Assembly: GCA_031262495.1 (NCBI GenBank) | Contig: JAISHV010000064.1 | Coordinates: 1-33,052, forward strand | Direction of reading: 5' to 3' | Source of the DNA: Ruminococcus sp. | GTDB lineage: Bacteria; Bacillota; Clostridia; Oscillospirales; Ruminococcaceae | Length of the DNA stretch: 33,052 bases | Shown here: in pieces, positions 22,200 to 31,087 of the stretch | Layout: each line of letters begins with the position of its first letter | How positions within the stretch are numbered: position 1 is the stretch's first letter | The notes under the pieces: model-generated | Told to the model about the DNA's origin: nothing | The model's input: the letters and a program-made list of their open reading frames with translations, nothing else | Databases searched by the model: none | Made by a program: the position numbers and the translations under genes

Positions 22200-24590
22200 A
22201 TGAACCGATATTACGAAACCTTAGAATTACATAAAATTCTTAAAATGCTCTCCGACCTTTGTGCAGATGAGTTTACAAAACACGCCGCCGAAACTATAGA
22301 ACCCATAATCGACTTTGAAAAAGTGAATGAGATGATGCGCTCGACCTCTGATGCGTACAGTCTTGCCGTAAAATACGGAAGCCCGGGGTTCAGAGCGTTT
22401 CGCGATGTTCGCCCGAGTGTACACCGCGCTTATTTAGGGACAACGTTATCATTTCGCGAACTGCTTGATTTTGCCGACTTCTTGGGGCAAATAAGACAGC
22501 TTTCAGATTGGTATACCGACACACACGAAGAAGAAAACGAAATCTCTTTTTCATATCTTTTAGTGTCGCTCTGCCCGAATAAATACCTTGAAGAACGCAT
22601 CAAAGATACATTCTTATCGGATGACGAAGTTGCCGATACGGCATCACCACAGCTTGCGAATATACGCCGAAAAATCGTACAGGCGGAAGTAAAAATCCGC
22701 GCTCATTTAGACCGTCTTATCCGTAACCCCGATGTTGCCTCAAGTCTTCAGGAATCAATCGTCACCATGCGTGACGGACGGTTTGTACTCCCTGTAAAAG
22801 CCGAACACAAAAGCAAAGTCTCGGGGCTGGTTCACGCTTCAAGTGCAACAGGGAACACCTATTTTATTGAGCCGACGGCGGTTGTTGAAGCCAACAACGA
22901 AATCCGTATTTTAGAAGCAGAAGAAGCCGCCGAAATCGAGCGTATCGCCGCCGAACTCTCAGGTCACTGCGCCGATATGAAAGAAACCATCGAATCGGAT
23001 TTTGTTTCTGTCTGCGAATTGGCTTTATATTTTGCGAAAGTAAACCTCGGCGCGAAAATGCGCGGTATGATACCGACTGTAACACAAGACGGGAAAATCC
23101 TCTTAAAAAAAGCGCGACACCCGCTTATTGACCCGAAAAAGGTTGTACCTGTAAATATTCAGTTAGGGTTTGATTATGATGCTTTAATCGTAACAGGACC
23201 GAATACGGGCGGTAAAACGGTTTTACTCAAAACAGCAGGGCTTCTCTGCGCTATGGCTATGTGCGGGTTGATGCTGCCTTGCGGTGACGGGACTTCTGTT
23301 TCGGTTTTTGATAAAATTTTAGTTGACATAGGCGACAGGCAGTCTATTGAGGAAAGTCTTTCTACATTCAGCTCGCACATGAGCAATGTTTCGTCCATTA
23401 TAAAAGAAGCGAATAAGAATACACTCGTCCTGCTTGATGAATTAGGCTCTGGGACAGACCCTGTTGAGGGTGCGGCTCTCGCTGTCGCTATAATCGAAAA
23501 GCTCAAATCCTTGCGTGCTAAACAGATAGTTATCACGCATTTTCAGGAACTTAAAATCTTTGCAACCCACAGCAAAGGCGTTCAAAATGCCTCGTGTGAG
23601 TTTGATTTAAAAACACTTAAACCGACATATAATTTGATTATCGGTTCGCCCGGTAAATCCAATGCTTTCTATATTTCCGAGAATTTAGGCATTCCGCGCC
23701 AAGTCATTAATGAAGCAAAAAAACTCATTTCAGAAGAAAACCTCCGCTTTGAAGAAGCCGTCAGCAACCTCGAAAAAGCCCGCCGCGAAACCGAAACCCT
23801 AAACGAAAAAATCCGCATAGAAAAACGCGAAGCAGACGAGAAACTGGGGGATTTAAAGAAACAACTCTCCGACCTCGAAAAACGCCGCAATGACGAAATA
23901 GAAAAAGCGCGAATTCAGGCAATGCGGATTGTAGAGTCAACGCGGCTTCAATCCGAACAGTTAATGGCGGAACTCCAGTCCCTCAAAAAAGAACGCGACC
24001 GAGCGGAATTCAACAATAAAGCACAAAACATGAAATCATTCCACCGACAGTCGATGAACAAGATGTATGAGACGGCGAACCCTGTTTCACAAAAGAAGGA
24101 AACTTACCGTCCGCCCCGGGATTTGAAAAAGGGCGATAATGTGATTCTCACCGACACAGGGCGAATTGGTGTTGTAATAAATGAGCCTGACAAGAACGCC
24201 GATACTGTGATGATTCAGGCGGGCGTTATGAAGATGAAGATGCCGTTGTCACTCCTGCGGCTCGCCGAAGAAAAGGATTTGCCCAAACAAAAAGAACCCG
24301 ATCGCCGTACGAAAAAGGCGATAAATCTTGAACTCTCACGCAATGTCAGAACCGATATAGATATTCACGGGCTTGCGGTTGATGAGGGTATTCACGAAGT
24401 GGACGCTTTCATTGATGAAGCCGTCTTAAACGGTCTCAACACCGTTACAATAATCCACGGCAAAGGTACAGGCACACTGCGGCGCGGTATTCAGCAGTTT
24501 CTGCGCTCACACCCATCTGTAAAAAGCTGCCGCAGCGGGCTTTACGGCGAGGGCGAAGAGGGCGTTACGATTGTGGAACTTAAAAAATAA
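22200..24590 (+). CDS. mutS2: MutS2 protein
   Basis: This is a MutS-like ATPase without the mismatch-recognition domain. In Firmicutes it acts on collided ribosomes and on branched DNA. The core/lever region (about 1-300) is followed by the ATPase with Walker A GPNTGGKT (333-340) and Walker B LLDELGSGTDP. A long charged coiled coil (about 510-630), a KOW-like segment (KKGDNVILTDTGRIGVV) and a C-terminal SMR nuclease-like domain (about 720-796, DIHGL and HGKGTGTLRRG) complete it. Full length (796 aa). It has an A-rich leader without a Shine-Dalgarno sequence, tightly packed between recO and ygiQ. Confidence 0.96.
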   Translation: MNRYYETLELHKILKMLSDLCADEFTKHAAETIEPIIDFEKVNEMMRSTSDAYSLAVKYGSPGFRAFRDVRPSVHRAYLGTTLSFRELLDFADFLGQIRQLSDWYTDTHEEENEISFSYLLVSLCPNKYLEERIKDTFLSDDEVADTASPQLANIRRKIVQAEVKIRAHLDRLIRNPDVASSLQESIVTMRDGRFVLPVKAEHKSKVSGLVHASSATGNTYFIEPTAVVEANNEIRILEAEEAAEIERIAAELSGHCADMKETIESDFVSVCELALYFAKVNLGAKMRGMIPTVTQDGKILLKKARHPLIDPKKVVPVNIQLGFDYDALIVTGPNTGGKTVLLKTAGLLCAMAMCGLMLPCGDGTSVSVFDKILVDIGDRQSIEESLSTFSSHMSNVSSIIKEANKNTLVLLDELGSGTDPVEGAALAVAIIEKLKSLRAKQIVITHFQELKIFATHSKGVQNASCEFDLKTLKPTYNLIIGSPGKSNAFYISENLGIPRQVINEAKKLISEENLRFEEAVSNLEKARRETETLNEKIRIEKREADEKLGDLKKQLSDLEKRRNDEIEKARIQAMRIVESTRLQSEQLMAELQSLKKERDRAEFNNKAQNMKSFHRQSMNKMYETANPVSQKKETYRPPRDLKKGDNVILTDTGRIGVVINEPDKNADTVMIQAGVMKMKMPLSLLRLAEEKDLPKQKEPDRRTKKAINLELSRNVRTDIDIHGLAVDEGIHEVDAFIDEAVLNGLNTVTIIHGKGTGTLRRGIQQFLRSHPSVKSCRSGLYGEGEEGVTIVELKK

Positions 24591-24607
24591 CTGAAATTTA
24601 TAGAAAA

Positions 24608-26512
24608 ATGTTTTTACCGATATCTATAGAAGATTTAACAAACCGCAACATAAAAAAGCTTGATTTTATCTGCATAACAGGCGATGCATACGTTGACCAC
24701 CCTGCTTTCGGGAACGCGATAATTTCACGTCTTATCGAAAGCTTAGGGTTTAGCGTCGGCGTAATTTCACAGCCGGCAAACTCAGCTGATATAGCCGCTC
24801 TCGGACAGCCGAAATATGCATTTATGGTTACGTCGGGCAATATCGACTCGATGGTTGCGCATTATACAGCCGCTTTGAAAAAACGTTCCGATGATGCTTA
24901 CACGGCGGGCGGCAAAGCGGGAAGCAGACCCGACCGCGCCGTTATCGTTTATTCAAATTACTGTAAAACTGTTTACCCCGATACGCCTGTAATTTTAGGC
25001 GGGCTTGAGGCTTCACTCCGGCGGTTTGCGCATTATGACTACTGGGATGATAAGGTTCGTCCGTCAATTTTAATTGACTCCAAAGCCGACTTACTCGTTT
25101 ACGGCATGGGCGAACATCAGACGGCTGAAATTGTCACCCGCCTATCAAAAGGCGAAAACATAAAAAATCTAACCGACATTCGCGGCACGGCGTTTTTGAC
25201 AACACCTCAAAACACCCCTTACGGCTGTGCGGAATGTCCCTCATTCACGGCTGTAACAGATGATAAAAAAATGTATGCCAAAGCCGTTAAAATACAATAT
25301 GATTATCAGGATGAAATTTACGGCAAAGGGATTATTCAGCGGCACAATGACAAAATGCTTGTGCAAAATCCGCCCGCGCTGTCGCTGACCTCTGATGAAC
25401 TTGACAGAATTTATGCATTGCCTTTTGAGCGTACATATCACCCTGTTTATGAAAAAGACGGCGGCGTTGATGCTATAAAAGAGGTTGAATTTTCGATAAC
25501 GCACAATCGCGGCTGTTTCGGGAATTGTAATTTCTGCTCGATTACGCTTCATCAGGGGCGAAAAATTACCGCGCGCTCGGAAGAGAGTATTTTAAACGAA
25601 GCCAAACTCCTGACAGAGAATAAAAACTTCAAAGGGTATATCCATGACGTAGGCGGACCTACGGCGAATTTCAGACAGCCGTCTTGTGAAAAACAGTTAA
25701 AAGCCGGTCTCTGCAAAGGCAAAAAATGTTTAGCACCTCACCCTTGTGAGGCTCTAATCGCCGACCATACAGAATATCTTCATATTCTGCGTAAACTAAG
25801 GGAAATCCCCGGTATAAAGAAAGTCTTTATCAGAAGCGGTATTCGCTATGACTACTTGCTTGAAGACAAAAACGACGATTTTTTCCGTGAACTCGTTAAA
25901 TTTCACGTCAGCGGGCAACTCAAAGTCGCGCCTGAACATTGTTCTGCGGCGGTTTTAGATAAAATGGGGAAGCCCCATATCGAGAGTTATATTAAATTCT
26001 CGGAGAAATTCTTCCGCCTCACCGGTGCGGCTCACAAAGAGCAATACCTTGTCCCCTATCTGATGTCATCTCACCCCGGGAGTACGCTTGCGGATGCTTT
26101 GGAACTTGCGCTTTTCTTGAAAAAACGGGGTTTGCGCCCCGAACAGGTACAGGATTTTTACCCCACACCGGGTACAATATCTACTACAATGTTTTACACA
26201 GGGCTTGACCCCTATACAAATGAACCCGTTTATATACCAAAATCCGCCGAAGAAAAGGCTATGCAGAGGGCAATGCTTCAATATTTCAAACCGCAAAATC
26301 AAGCCTTAGTTATTAAAGCATTAATCAAACTCCGCCGCACCGACCTTATCGGGAATACCCCCGAATGTTTAGTTAAACCCGATGCAGAATTCATTAAAAT
26401 ACGCAATCAACGCAAAGCAGAGAACGCCCAAAAACGAGGTAAACAATGGCAGCAAGAAAAACACCGAACAAACAACCGCAGAGAGCTTCAAAACCGCCCG
26501 AAAAACCGATAA
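24608..26512 (+). CDS. ygiQ: YgiQ-family radical SAM protein
   Basis: This is a radical SAM enzyme of unknown substrate in the UPF0313/YgiQ family. The [4Fe-4S] motif is C-F-G-N-C-N-F-C (Cys303, Cys307, Cys310), preceded by SITHNRG. The N-terminal half is the family-specific domain (DAYVDHPAFGNAIISRLIESLG near the start, LGGLEASLRRFAHYDYWDD), and APEHC follows in the C-terminal half. The length of 634 aa is typical. The C-terminal tail is Lys/Arg/Gln-rich and overlaps the next gene by 67 bp. It has no Shine-Dalgarno sequence and starts 17 bp after mutS2. Confidence 0.93.
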   Translation: MFLPISIEDLTNRNIKKLDFICITGDAYVDHPAFGNAIISRLIESLGFSVGVISQPANSADIAALGQPKYAFMVTSGNIDSMVAHYTAALKKRSDDAYTAGGKAGSRPDRAVIVYSNYCKTVYPDTPVILGGLEASLRRFAHYDYWDDKVRPSILIDSKADLLVYGMGEHQTAEIVTRLSKGENIKNLTDIRGTAFLTTPQNTPYGCAECPSFTAVTDDKKMYAKAVKIQYDYQDEIYGKGIIQRHNDKMLVQNPPALSLTSDELDRIYALPFERTYHPVYEKDGGVDAIKEVEFSITHNRGCFGNCNFCSITLHQGRKITARSEESILNEAKLLTENKNFKGYIHDVGGPTANFRQPSCEKQLKAGLCKGKKCLAPHPCEALIADHTEYLHILRKLREIPGIKKVFIRSGIRYDYLLEDKNDDFFRELVKFHVSGQLKVAPEHCSAAVLDKMGKPHIESYIKFSEKFFRLTGAAHKEQYLVPYLMSSHPGSTLADALELALFLKKRGLRPEQVQDFYPTPGTISTTMFYTGLDPYTNEPVYIPKSAEEKAMQRAMLQYFKPQNQALVIKALIKLRRTDLIGNTPECLVKPDAEFIKIRNQRKAENAQKRGKQWQQEKHRTNNRRELQNRPKNR

Positions 26513-27450
26513 CCAAACGGCGGCGCATTATAAGCGGTCCTATATGGGTTCTGCTCATTATAATTATTACCGGCTGTGTTTACGCGGGGTTTTTAGAAAA
26601 AATTTCAAACGAAAACACGGACAACACCCCTGTTTCGGCAGAAACACCGCCGCCTGTATCAAAAAATGACGGAGAAATTGATGATACATATGCGAAAGTG
26701 CATTTTATAAACGTAGGTCAAGGGGATTCCGAACTCATTATAAACGGCACTGACGCTGTACTCATTGACGCGGGCGAATCAGATTACGGGCAGACGGTGA
26801 CAGACTATATTAAAGCTCTCGGCATTACTGAACTCAAATACATTGTAGCCACACACCCTCATTCCGACCATGTAGGCGGTTTGCCTGTTGTAATAGAAAA
26901 TTTCACAGTCGGCGAGATTTTTTACCCCGTTTTACCCGAATCAATGGTACCGACAACTAAAACGTGGGAGAATGTCCTCACTGCCGCCGAAACTGCCGAT
27001 GTTCCCATGAATGAAGTGTCCGCAGGATTCACGTTTTCTGTCGGGAAAGCGGAATTCACCGTTGTTTCACCGCAAAAAGACTCTCAATTCTCTGATTTAA
27101 ATGATTATTCTGTCGTACTGAAAATGGATTTCGGCAAGACAAATTGGCTCTTCACAGGCGATGCCGAAGCACCCGCCGAAAAGAGTATGTTAGCCTCGGG
27201 TCTTGATATTTCAGCAGAAGTCCTCAAAATCGGACACCACGGCAGTGCAAATTCCTCAACCGCCGAATTCTTAGAAGCCGTAAAACCCCAAGTCTGCGTT
27301 ATAGAAGTCGGCGCAGGGAACAGTTACGGTCACCCCACAGACTCAGCTTTGCGCCGCCTCAGCGAAGTAACCGGCAAGATTTTCAGAACGGATATTTCAG
27401 GCGATATCGTTTTAAATTCCGACGGGGAAAAAATTTACTTACCAACGTAG
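26446..27450 (+). CDS. Membrane-anchored ComEC/Rec2-like MBL-fold hydrolase
   Basis: This is a metallo-beta-lactamase fold protein related to the C-terminal domain of ComEC, located outside the membrane. A very basic N-terminus (30 residues) precedes a hydrophobic segment (33-50) that includes I-T-G-C at 41-44, so it is either a single-pass anchor or a lipoprotein. A Pro-rich linker is followed by the hydrolase: VHFINVGQGDS, LIDAG, THPHSDHVGG (136-145), TGDAE and KIGHHGS. These are all metal ligands of the family. The likely substrate is a phosphodiester such as DNA or a nucleotide. It starts inside ygiQ, with GAGGT upstream. The DUF3006 gene downstream is a common partner of such hydrolases. 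The stop codon is in a T element. Confidence 0.88.
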   Translation: MAARKTPNKQPQRASKPPEKPITKRRRIISGPIWVLLIIIITGCVYAGFLEKISNENTDNTPVSAETPPPVSKNDGEIDDTYAKVHFINVGQGDSELIINGTDAVLIDAGESDYGQTVTDYIKALGITELKYIVATHPHSDHVGGLPVVIENFTVGEIFYPVLPESMVPTTKTWENVLTAAETADVPMNEVSAGFTFSVGKAEFTVVSPQKDSQFSDLNDYSVVLKMDFGKTNWLFTGDAEAPAEKSMLASGLDISAEVLKIGHHGSANSSTAEFLEAVKPQVCVIEVGAGNSYGHPTDSALRRLSEVTGKIFRTDISGDIVLNSDGEKIYLPT

Positions 27451-27487
27451 ATGTTAGATGTAAGAGGTTAGATGTTAGATATAGATG
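27443..27487 (+). repeat. T element, copy 4
   Basis: CAACGTAGA followed by TTAGATG, TAAGAGG, TTAGATG and TTAGATA. It contains the stop of the hydrolase gene, fills the whole 34-bp gap and ends at the ATG of the DUF3006 gene. Confidence 0.85.
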
Positions 27488-27727
27488 TTAATTATTGAAC
27501 GTATTTATGATGAATTTGTTGTTGTTGAACGGTCTGACGGCGATGAAATTTCACAGATTCAAATACCGAAAACTTTGTTTTCGGGGGAGATTTCTGAGGG
27601 CGATGTTTTGGACTTTGACGGCTCTCTTTATTCCCCGAATCCCGCATTGACGGCTGAACGGCGCGCATTGATTTTAAAAAAACAACAGGAACGAAAGGGC
27701 AAACCTCATGTCAAACAATCTGATTGA
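27485..27727 (+). CDS. DUF3006-like small protein
   Basis: This is an 80-residue protein. The N-terminal part (I-I-E-R-I-Y-D-E-F-V-V-V-E, then P-K-x-L-x2-G-E-I-S-E-G-D-V-L-D-F) matches the compact beta-barrel DUF3006 pattern, often found next to ComEC-like MBL hydrolases. The C-terminus is a charged helix (AERRALILKKQQERKGK). No clear ribosome binding site is visible, because the leader is the repeat array. It overlaps the RpiR gene by 20 bp and contains that gene's ribosome binding site. The function is unknown; a link to the hydrolase is inferred from position. Confidence 0.75.
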   Translation: MLIIERIYDEFVVVERSDGDEISQIQIPKTLFSGEISEGDVLDFDGSLYSPNPALTAERRALILKKQQERKGKPHVKQSD

Positions 27728-28565
27728 ACATATTTCGGAAAAAATCCCCGAAATGTCAAAAGGACATAAGAAAATCTCAAATTATATTATCGAAAATACC
27801 GATAAAGCCGCATTTATGACCGCCGCCAAACTCGGCGAAATCACAGGTGTTTCTGAATCAACCGTTGTGCGTTACGCTATGATTTTGGGCTTTGACGGAT
27901 ACCCTGAACTGCTCACGGCTCTGCGCGAATATATCGGCAGCAAGCTCACCAGCGTTCAGCGTATGAACGTTATGAACGACCGTATCGGCAGCAGTGATGT
28001 CCTTGAAAAAATAATCAACATGGATATCGAAAAGCTCCGAAAAACCCTTGAAACCCTCTCGCGGGATGATTTTTCCGCTGTCGTCGATAATCTATGCGCC
28101 TCAAAAACCATCTACGTTATAGGTGCGCGAAGTGCGGCGGTTTTAGCGCGTTATGCGGCATTCTATTTCAATATGATGTTTGAAAATGTAAAACTCATTC
28201 ACACCACTTCAACCAGTGAAATGTTTGAGCAAATCCTCAATATCGGCTCTGACGACTTAATGATCGGTATGTCATTCCCGCGCTACAGTCGGCTTACGGT
28301 AAATGCTCTGCGTTATGCAAAAGACAACGGCGCAAAAGTCGTAGCACTCACCGATTCAAAATCCTCGCCGCTTTGTGAATATGCCGATAATCTTTTAATC
28401 GCAAAAAACACGCTGACGACTTTCGCCGACTCCCTGATTGCCCCTATGAGCGTACTCAACGCCCTAATCGCCGCTGTCGGTATGCGCAAACAAGATTATG
28501 TTTCGGATAATTTTAATCGAATGGAAAAAATCTATGAAAAATATCAGGTCTTTGAATCTAAATAA
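27708..28565 (+). CDS. RpiR/MurR-family transcriptional regulator
   Basis: This is a 285-residue regulator with an N-terminal RpiR helix-turn-helix (about 1-78; recognition helix in GVSESTVVRYAMILGFDGYPEL) and a C-terminal SIS domain (about 108-250; VIGARSAAVLARY, SFPRYSRLTVNALRYAKDNGAKVVALTDS). These proteins sense phosphosugars such as MurNAc-6P or GlcNAc-6P. No sugar-catabolic gene is adjacent, so the ligand and targets are unknown. AAGGG precedes the ATG, inside the DUF3006 gene. Confidence 0.9.
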   Translation: MSNNLIEHISEKIPEMSKGHKKISNYIIENTDKAAFMTAAKLGEITGVSESTVVRYAMILGFDGYPELLTALREYIGSKLTSVQRMNVMNDRIGSSDVLEKIINMDIEKLRKTLETLSRDDFSAVVDNLCASKTIYVIGARSAAVLARYAAFYFNMMFENVKLIHTTSTSEMFEQILNIGSDDLMIGMSFPRYSRLTVNALRYAKDNGAKVVALTDSKSSPLCEYADNLLIAKNTLTTFADSLIAPMSVLNALIAAVGMRKQDYVSDNFNRMEKIYEKYQVFESK

Positions 28566-28575
28566 ATCGAAATAA

Positions 28576-29790
28576 ATGAAGAAAGTAATAATAATCGGCG
28601 GCGGTGCGGCAGGACTTTTCGCGGCAGTAATCAGTGCGCGAAACGGCAATGAAGTTACAATTTGCGAAAGAAATCCCGAACCGGCGCGGAAACTGAATAT
28701 CACCGGCAAAGGACGCTGTAACCTCACAAACAACTGCACCCGCGATGAATTTTTTGAAAACATAACCCACAACGCGAAATTTTTATATTCTGCTTACGCA
28801 AAATTTGACTGCGTAAAAACGATGGATTTCTTTGAAACCTTAGGTATTAAACTTAAAACAGAACGCGGCAACAGGGTTTTCCCCGAATCAGACAGAGCTA
28901 AGGATATTTCAGAGGCTTTAATCACCGAATGTCGGCGACTCGGGGTAATCATAAAACGTTTTGATGTTACAAAAATTTTAACTGATGAAAAAACCGCCGT
29001 AGGTGTTACAGACGGCGCAGATAAAATTTTCGGCGATAAAATAATTATCGCCACAGGCGGCAAGTCTTACCCGAAAACAGGTTCTGACGGGACGGGATAT
29101 GAACTCATAAAAAACTTAGGTATCGGTGTTACAAAGCTCTCCCCTTCTCTTGTACCTATTATTTGCAATGAAAAATATTGCCGTGAAATGATGGGGTTAT
29201 CGCTTAAAAACGTTCGTCTTGATGTAATTCAAAACGGCAAAAAACTTTACTCCGAACAGGGCGAAATGCTTTTTACCGATTTCGGTATTTCGGGACCGCT
29301 TGTGTTGTCGGCTTCGGCGCATATTGTGAATTTCTCGGGGCTTAAAATCTTCATTGACCTAAAACCTGCGCTTGATGAAAAGACTTTGGACAATCGGATT
29401 TTACGCGATTTCGGCGATAATCCGAACAGGATTTTTCAAAATGCTTTAGATAAACTCTTACCCGCTTCAATGCGCCCGGTAATGGTTGCGCTTTCGGGGA
29501 TTTCACCCGACAAACAGGTAAACAGTATCACCAAAGAAGAACGAAAAAATCTGATTTCGCTGTTTAAACAATTCCCGCTTACACCGATTAATTTCCGCCC
29601 CATTGATGAAGCAATAATTACACGCGGCGGGGTTGATGTTAAAGAAATTAACGCCAAGACCATGGAAAGCAAACAATATAAAAACCTCTATTTCGCCGGC
29701 GAAATTATTGATGTTGACGCTTACACCGGCGGGTTTAATTTGCAGATTGCATTCTCGACGGCTTACTCTGCCGCACAGGATTTTGAATAA
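28576..29790 (+). CDS. BaiN/HI0933-family FAD-dependent oxidoreductase
   Basis: This is a 404-residue flavoprotein of the HI0933/YhiN/BaiN type. The dinucleotide-binding motif IIGGGAAGLFAA is at residues 5-16, followed by an acidic residue (E31) for FAD ribose. The GKGRCNLTNN segment is typical of the family, as is the C-terminal GGVDVKEIN...LYFAGEIIDVDAYTGGFNLQIAFSTA. The biological substrate is generally unknown; a few gut relatives act in bile-acid reduction, but that cannot be inferred here. In many clostridia it precedes cmk, as here, with an 18-bp gap. It has an A-rich leader, and the TTG-less ATG start is clear. Confidence 0.92.
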   Translation: MKKVIIIGGGAAGLFAAVISARNGNEVTICERNPEPARKLNITGKGRCNLTNNCTRDEFFENITHNAKFLYSAYAKFDCVKTMDFFETLGIKLKTERGNRVFPESDRAKDISEALITECRRLGVIIKRFDVTKILTDEKTAVGVTDGADKIFGDKIIIATGGKSYPKTGSDGTGYELIKNLGIGVTKLSPSLVPIICNEKYCREMMGLSLKNVRLDVIQNGKKLYSEQGEMLFTDFGISGPLVLSASAHIVNFSGLKIFIDLKPALDEKTLDNRILRDFGDNPNRIFQNALDKLLPASMRPVMVALSGISPDKQVNSITKEERKNLISLFKQFPLTPINFRPIDEAIITRGGVDVKEINAKTMESKQYKNLYFAGEIIDVDAYTGGFNLQIAFSTAYSAAQDFE

Positions 29791-29808
29791 TAGTAAGGAT
29801 AATAAAAA

Positions 29809-31050
29809 ATGTTAAACATTGCAGTAGACGGACCGTCGGGCGCGGGGAAAAGCTCCGTCTGTAAAGAAGTTGCGCGCCGCCTTAATATAAGTTATCTTGA
29901 TACAGGAGCAATATATCGCTCGGTCGCGTATGAACTTTTAAAAGAACGAGTCGAATTCCGCAATATCGAGAAATTCTTAAAAGGGCTAAAAGTCGCCGTT
30001 TCATATGTTAATGGTGAACAGCGTATGAGCGTTAACGGCGTTGATATTACCGATAATATCAGAACGCCCGAAGTCACAATGATGGCTTCAAAAGTCGCCG
30101 CTTTGCCGCAAATCAGAAATTTCCTGTTAGGTTTACAGCGTGAAATCGCCCTCAAAGAAGATGTAATTATGGACGGGCGCGATATCGGGACTGTGGTTTT
30201 ACCGAATTCAGACGTTAAGATATTTCTTACGGCGACCTCAGATGAACGCGCTAAAAGGCGATGTGCAGAACTCAAAGAAAAGGGCATGAATGTTGACTTT
30301 GAGCGAGTCAAAGCGGATATCGAAAAGCGTGATTTTGACGACGAGAATCGTGAAATTGCCCCGGCTAAACAGGCTCATGATGCTATACTCATTGATACAT
30401 CAAATTTAAGCTTTGAAGAGGTTTTAACCTCTGTTATAAAAATTATCAATAACAAAACAGGCAAAGAATTAGGAAAGAAGGAAAACACAATGCCGAATGA
30501 ATTAACCGAAATCGCCGCAAGAATAAGAGAACTGCGTGATGTCTGCGGATATACCGCCGATGAATTGGCGGATGAACTCCGAGTAGACCGAGTCACCTAC
30601 TCTGAATATGAGACTGACGGGAATTTCCCGATAAGCGTTATTTATGAGATTGCGAACAAATTTAAAGTAGATTTTAATGAACTTGTGACAGGCGAAGAAT
30701 CGCGCCTTGACAGCTATCAAGTGATAAGACGCGGTCACGGGCGCGCCGTAAGCCGCTTCACAGGCTATCGCTATAAAGATTTAGCCTTTAAAATGAAGCA
30801 TAAAATCATGCAGCCCCTGCTTGTGACACTTGACCCTTCCGATAAGCCGGCAAGCCTTGTGACACACCCGGGCGAGGAATTCAACCTTGTTTTAAAGGGT
30901 ACTGTTGCTGTCACGATAAACGATAAAACCATTATACTTGAAGAGGGCGACAGTATTTATTTTAATTCGAGTTTACCCCACGGGCAAAAATGCGCGGGGA
31001 ATGATAAAGCACGGTTTGTTACGATTATAAGTGAACGTAACGAAAATTGA
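29809..31050 (+). CDS. cmk: Cytidylate kinase fused in frame to an XRE-cupin regulator
   Basis: Residues 1-227 are a complete cytidylate kinase, which phosphorylates CMP/dCMP: P-loop DGPSGAGKSS (7-16), DTGAIYRS, MDGRDIGTVVLP, the R-rich lid TSDERAKRRCAEL and RDFDDENRE. With no stop codon, the frame runs on into a complete second protein (228-413). That part is a Cro/C1-type helix-turn-helix (about 233-286; AARIRELRDVCGYTADELADEL) followed by a cupin barrel (about 340-405; HPGEEFNLVLKGTV and LPHG). AAGGA precedes the first ATG. A second good ribosome binding site (GAAGG, eight bases before the ATG at 30490) lies inside the gene, so the regulator could also be made alone. plsC and ispH, frequent cmk neighbours in clostridia, are absent. 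Confidence 0.88.
   Translation: MLNIAVDGPSGAGKSSVCKEVARRLNISYLDTGAIYRSVAYELLKERVEFRNIEKFLKGLKVAVSYVNGEQRMSVNGVDITDNIRTPEVTMMASKVAALPQIRNFLLGLQREIALKEDVIMDGRDIGTVVLPNSDVKIFLTATSDERAKRRCAELKEKGMNVDFERVKADIEKRDFDDENREIAPAKQAHDAILIDTSNLSFEEVLTSVIKIINNKTGKELGKKENTMPNELTEIAARIRELRDVCGYTADELADELRVDRVTYSEYETDGNFPISVIYEIANKFKVDFNELVTGEESRLDSYQVIRRGHGRAVSRFTGYRYKDLAFKMKHKIMQPLLVTLDPSDKPASLVTHPGEEFNLVLKGTVAVTINDKTIILEEGDSIYFNSSLPHGQKCAGNDKARFVTIISERNEN
30490..31050 (+). CDS. Probable internal start: XRE-cupin regulator as a separate product
   Basis: The in-frame ATG at 30490 has GAAGG at optimal distance and begins exactly where XRE-cupin proteins normally begin (MPNELTEIAARIRELRD). Translation from it would give a 186-residue regulator free of the kinase. 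XRE-cupin proteins usually bind DNA through the helix-turn-helix and a small ligand through the cupin. The acyl-CoA synthetase that follows by 37 bp is its most likely target or functional partner (inference). Confidence 0.55.
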   Translation: MPNELTEIAARIRELRDVCGYTADELADELRVDRVTYSEYETDGNFPISVIYEIANKFKVDFNELVTGEESRLDSYQVIRRGHGRAVSRFTGYRYKDLAFKMKHKIMQPLLVTLDPSDKPASLVTHPGEEFNLVLKGTVAVTINDKTIILEEGDSIYFNSSLPHGQKCAGNDKARFVTIISERNEN

Positions 31051-31087
31051 TGTGCGAAAATGTTCAAAGATACAGGAGAGATTAAAG

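Noticed and set aside
31031-31087. GTG start for the acyl-CoA synthetase
   Set aside because: The added 19 residues overlap the preceding gene, lack family similarity and contain the ribosome binding site of the ATG at 31088.
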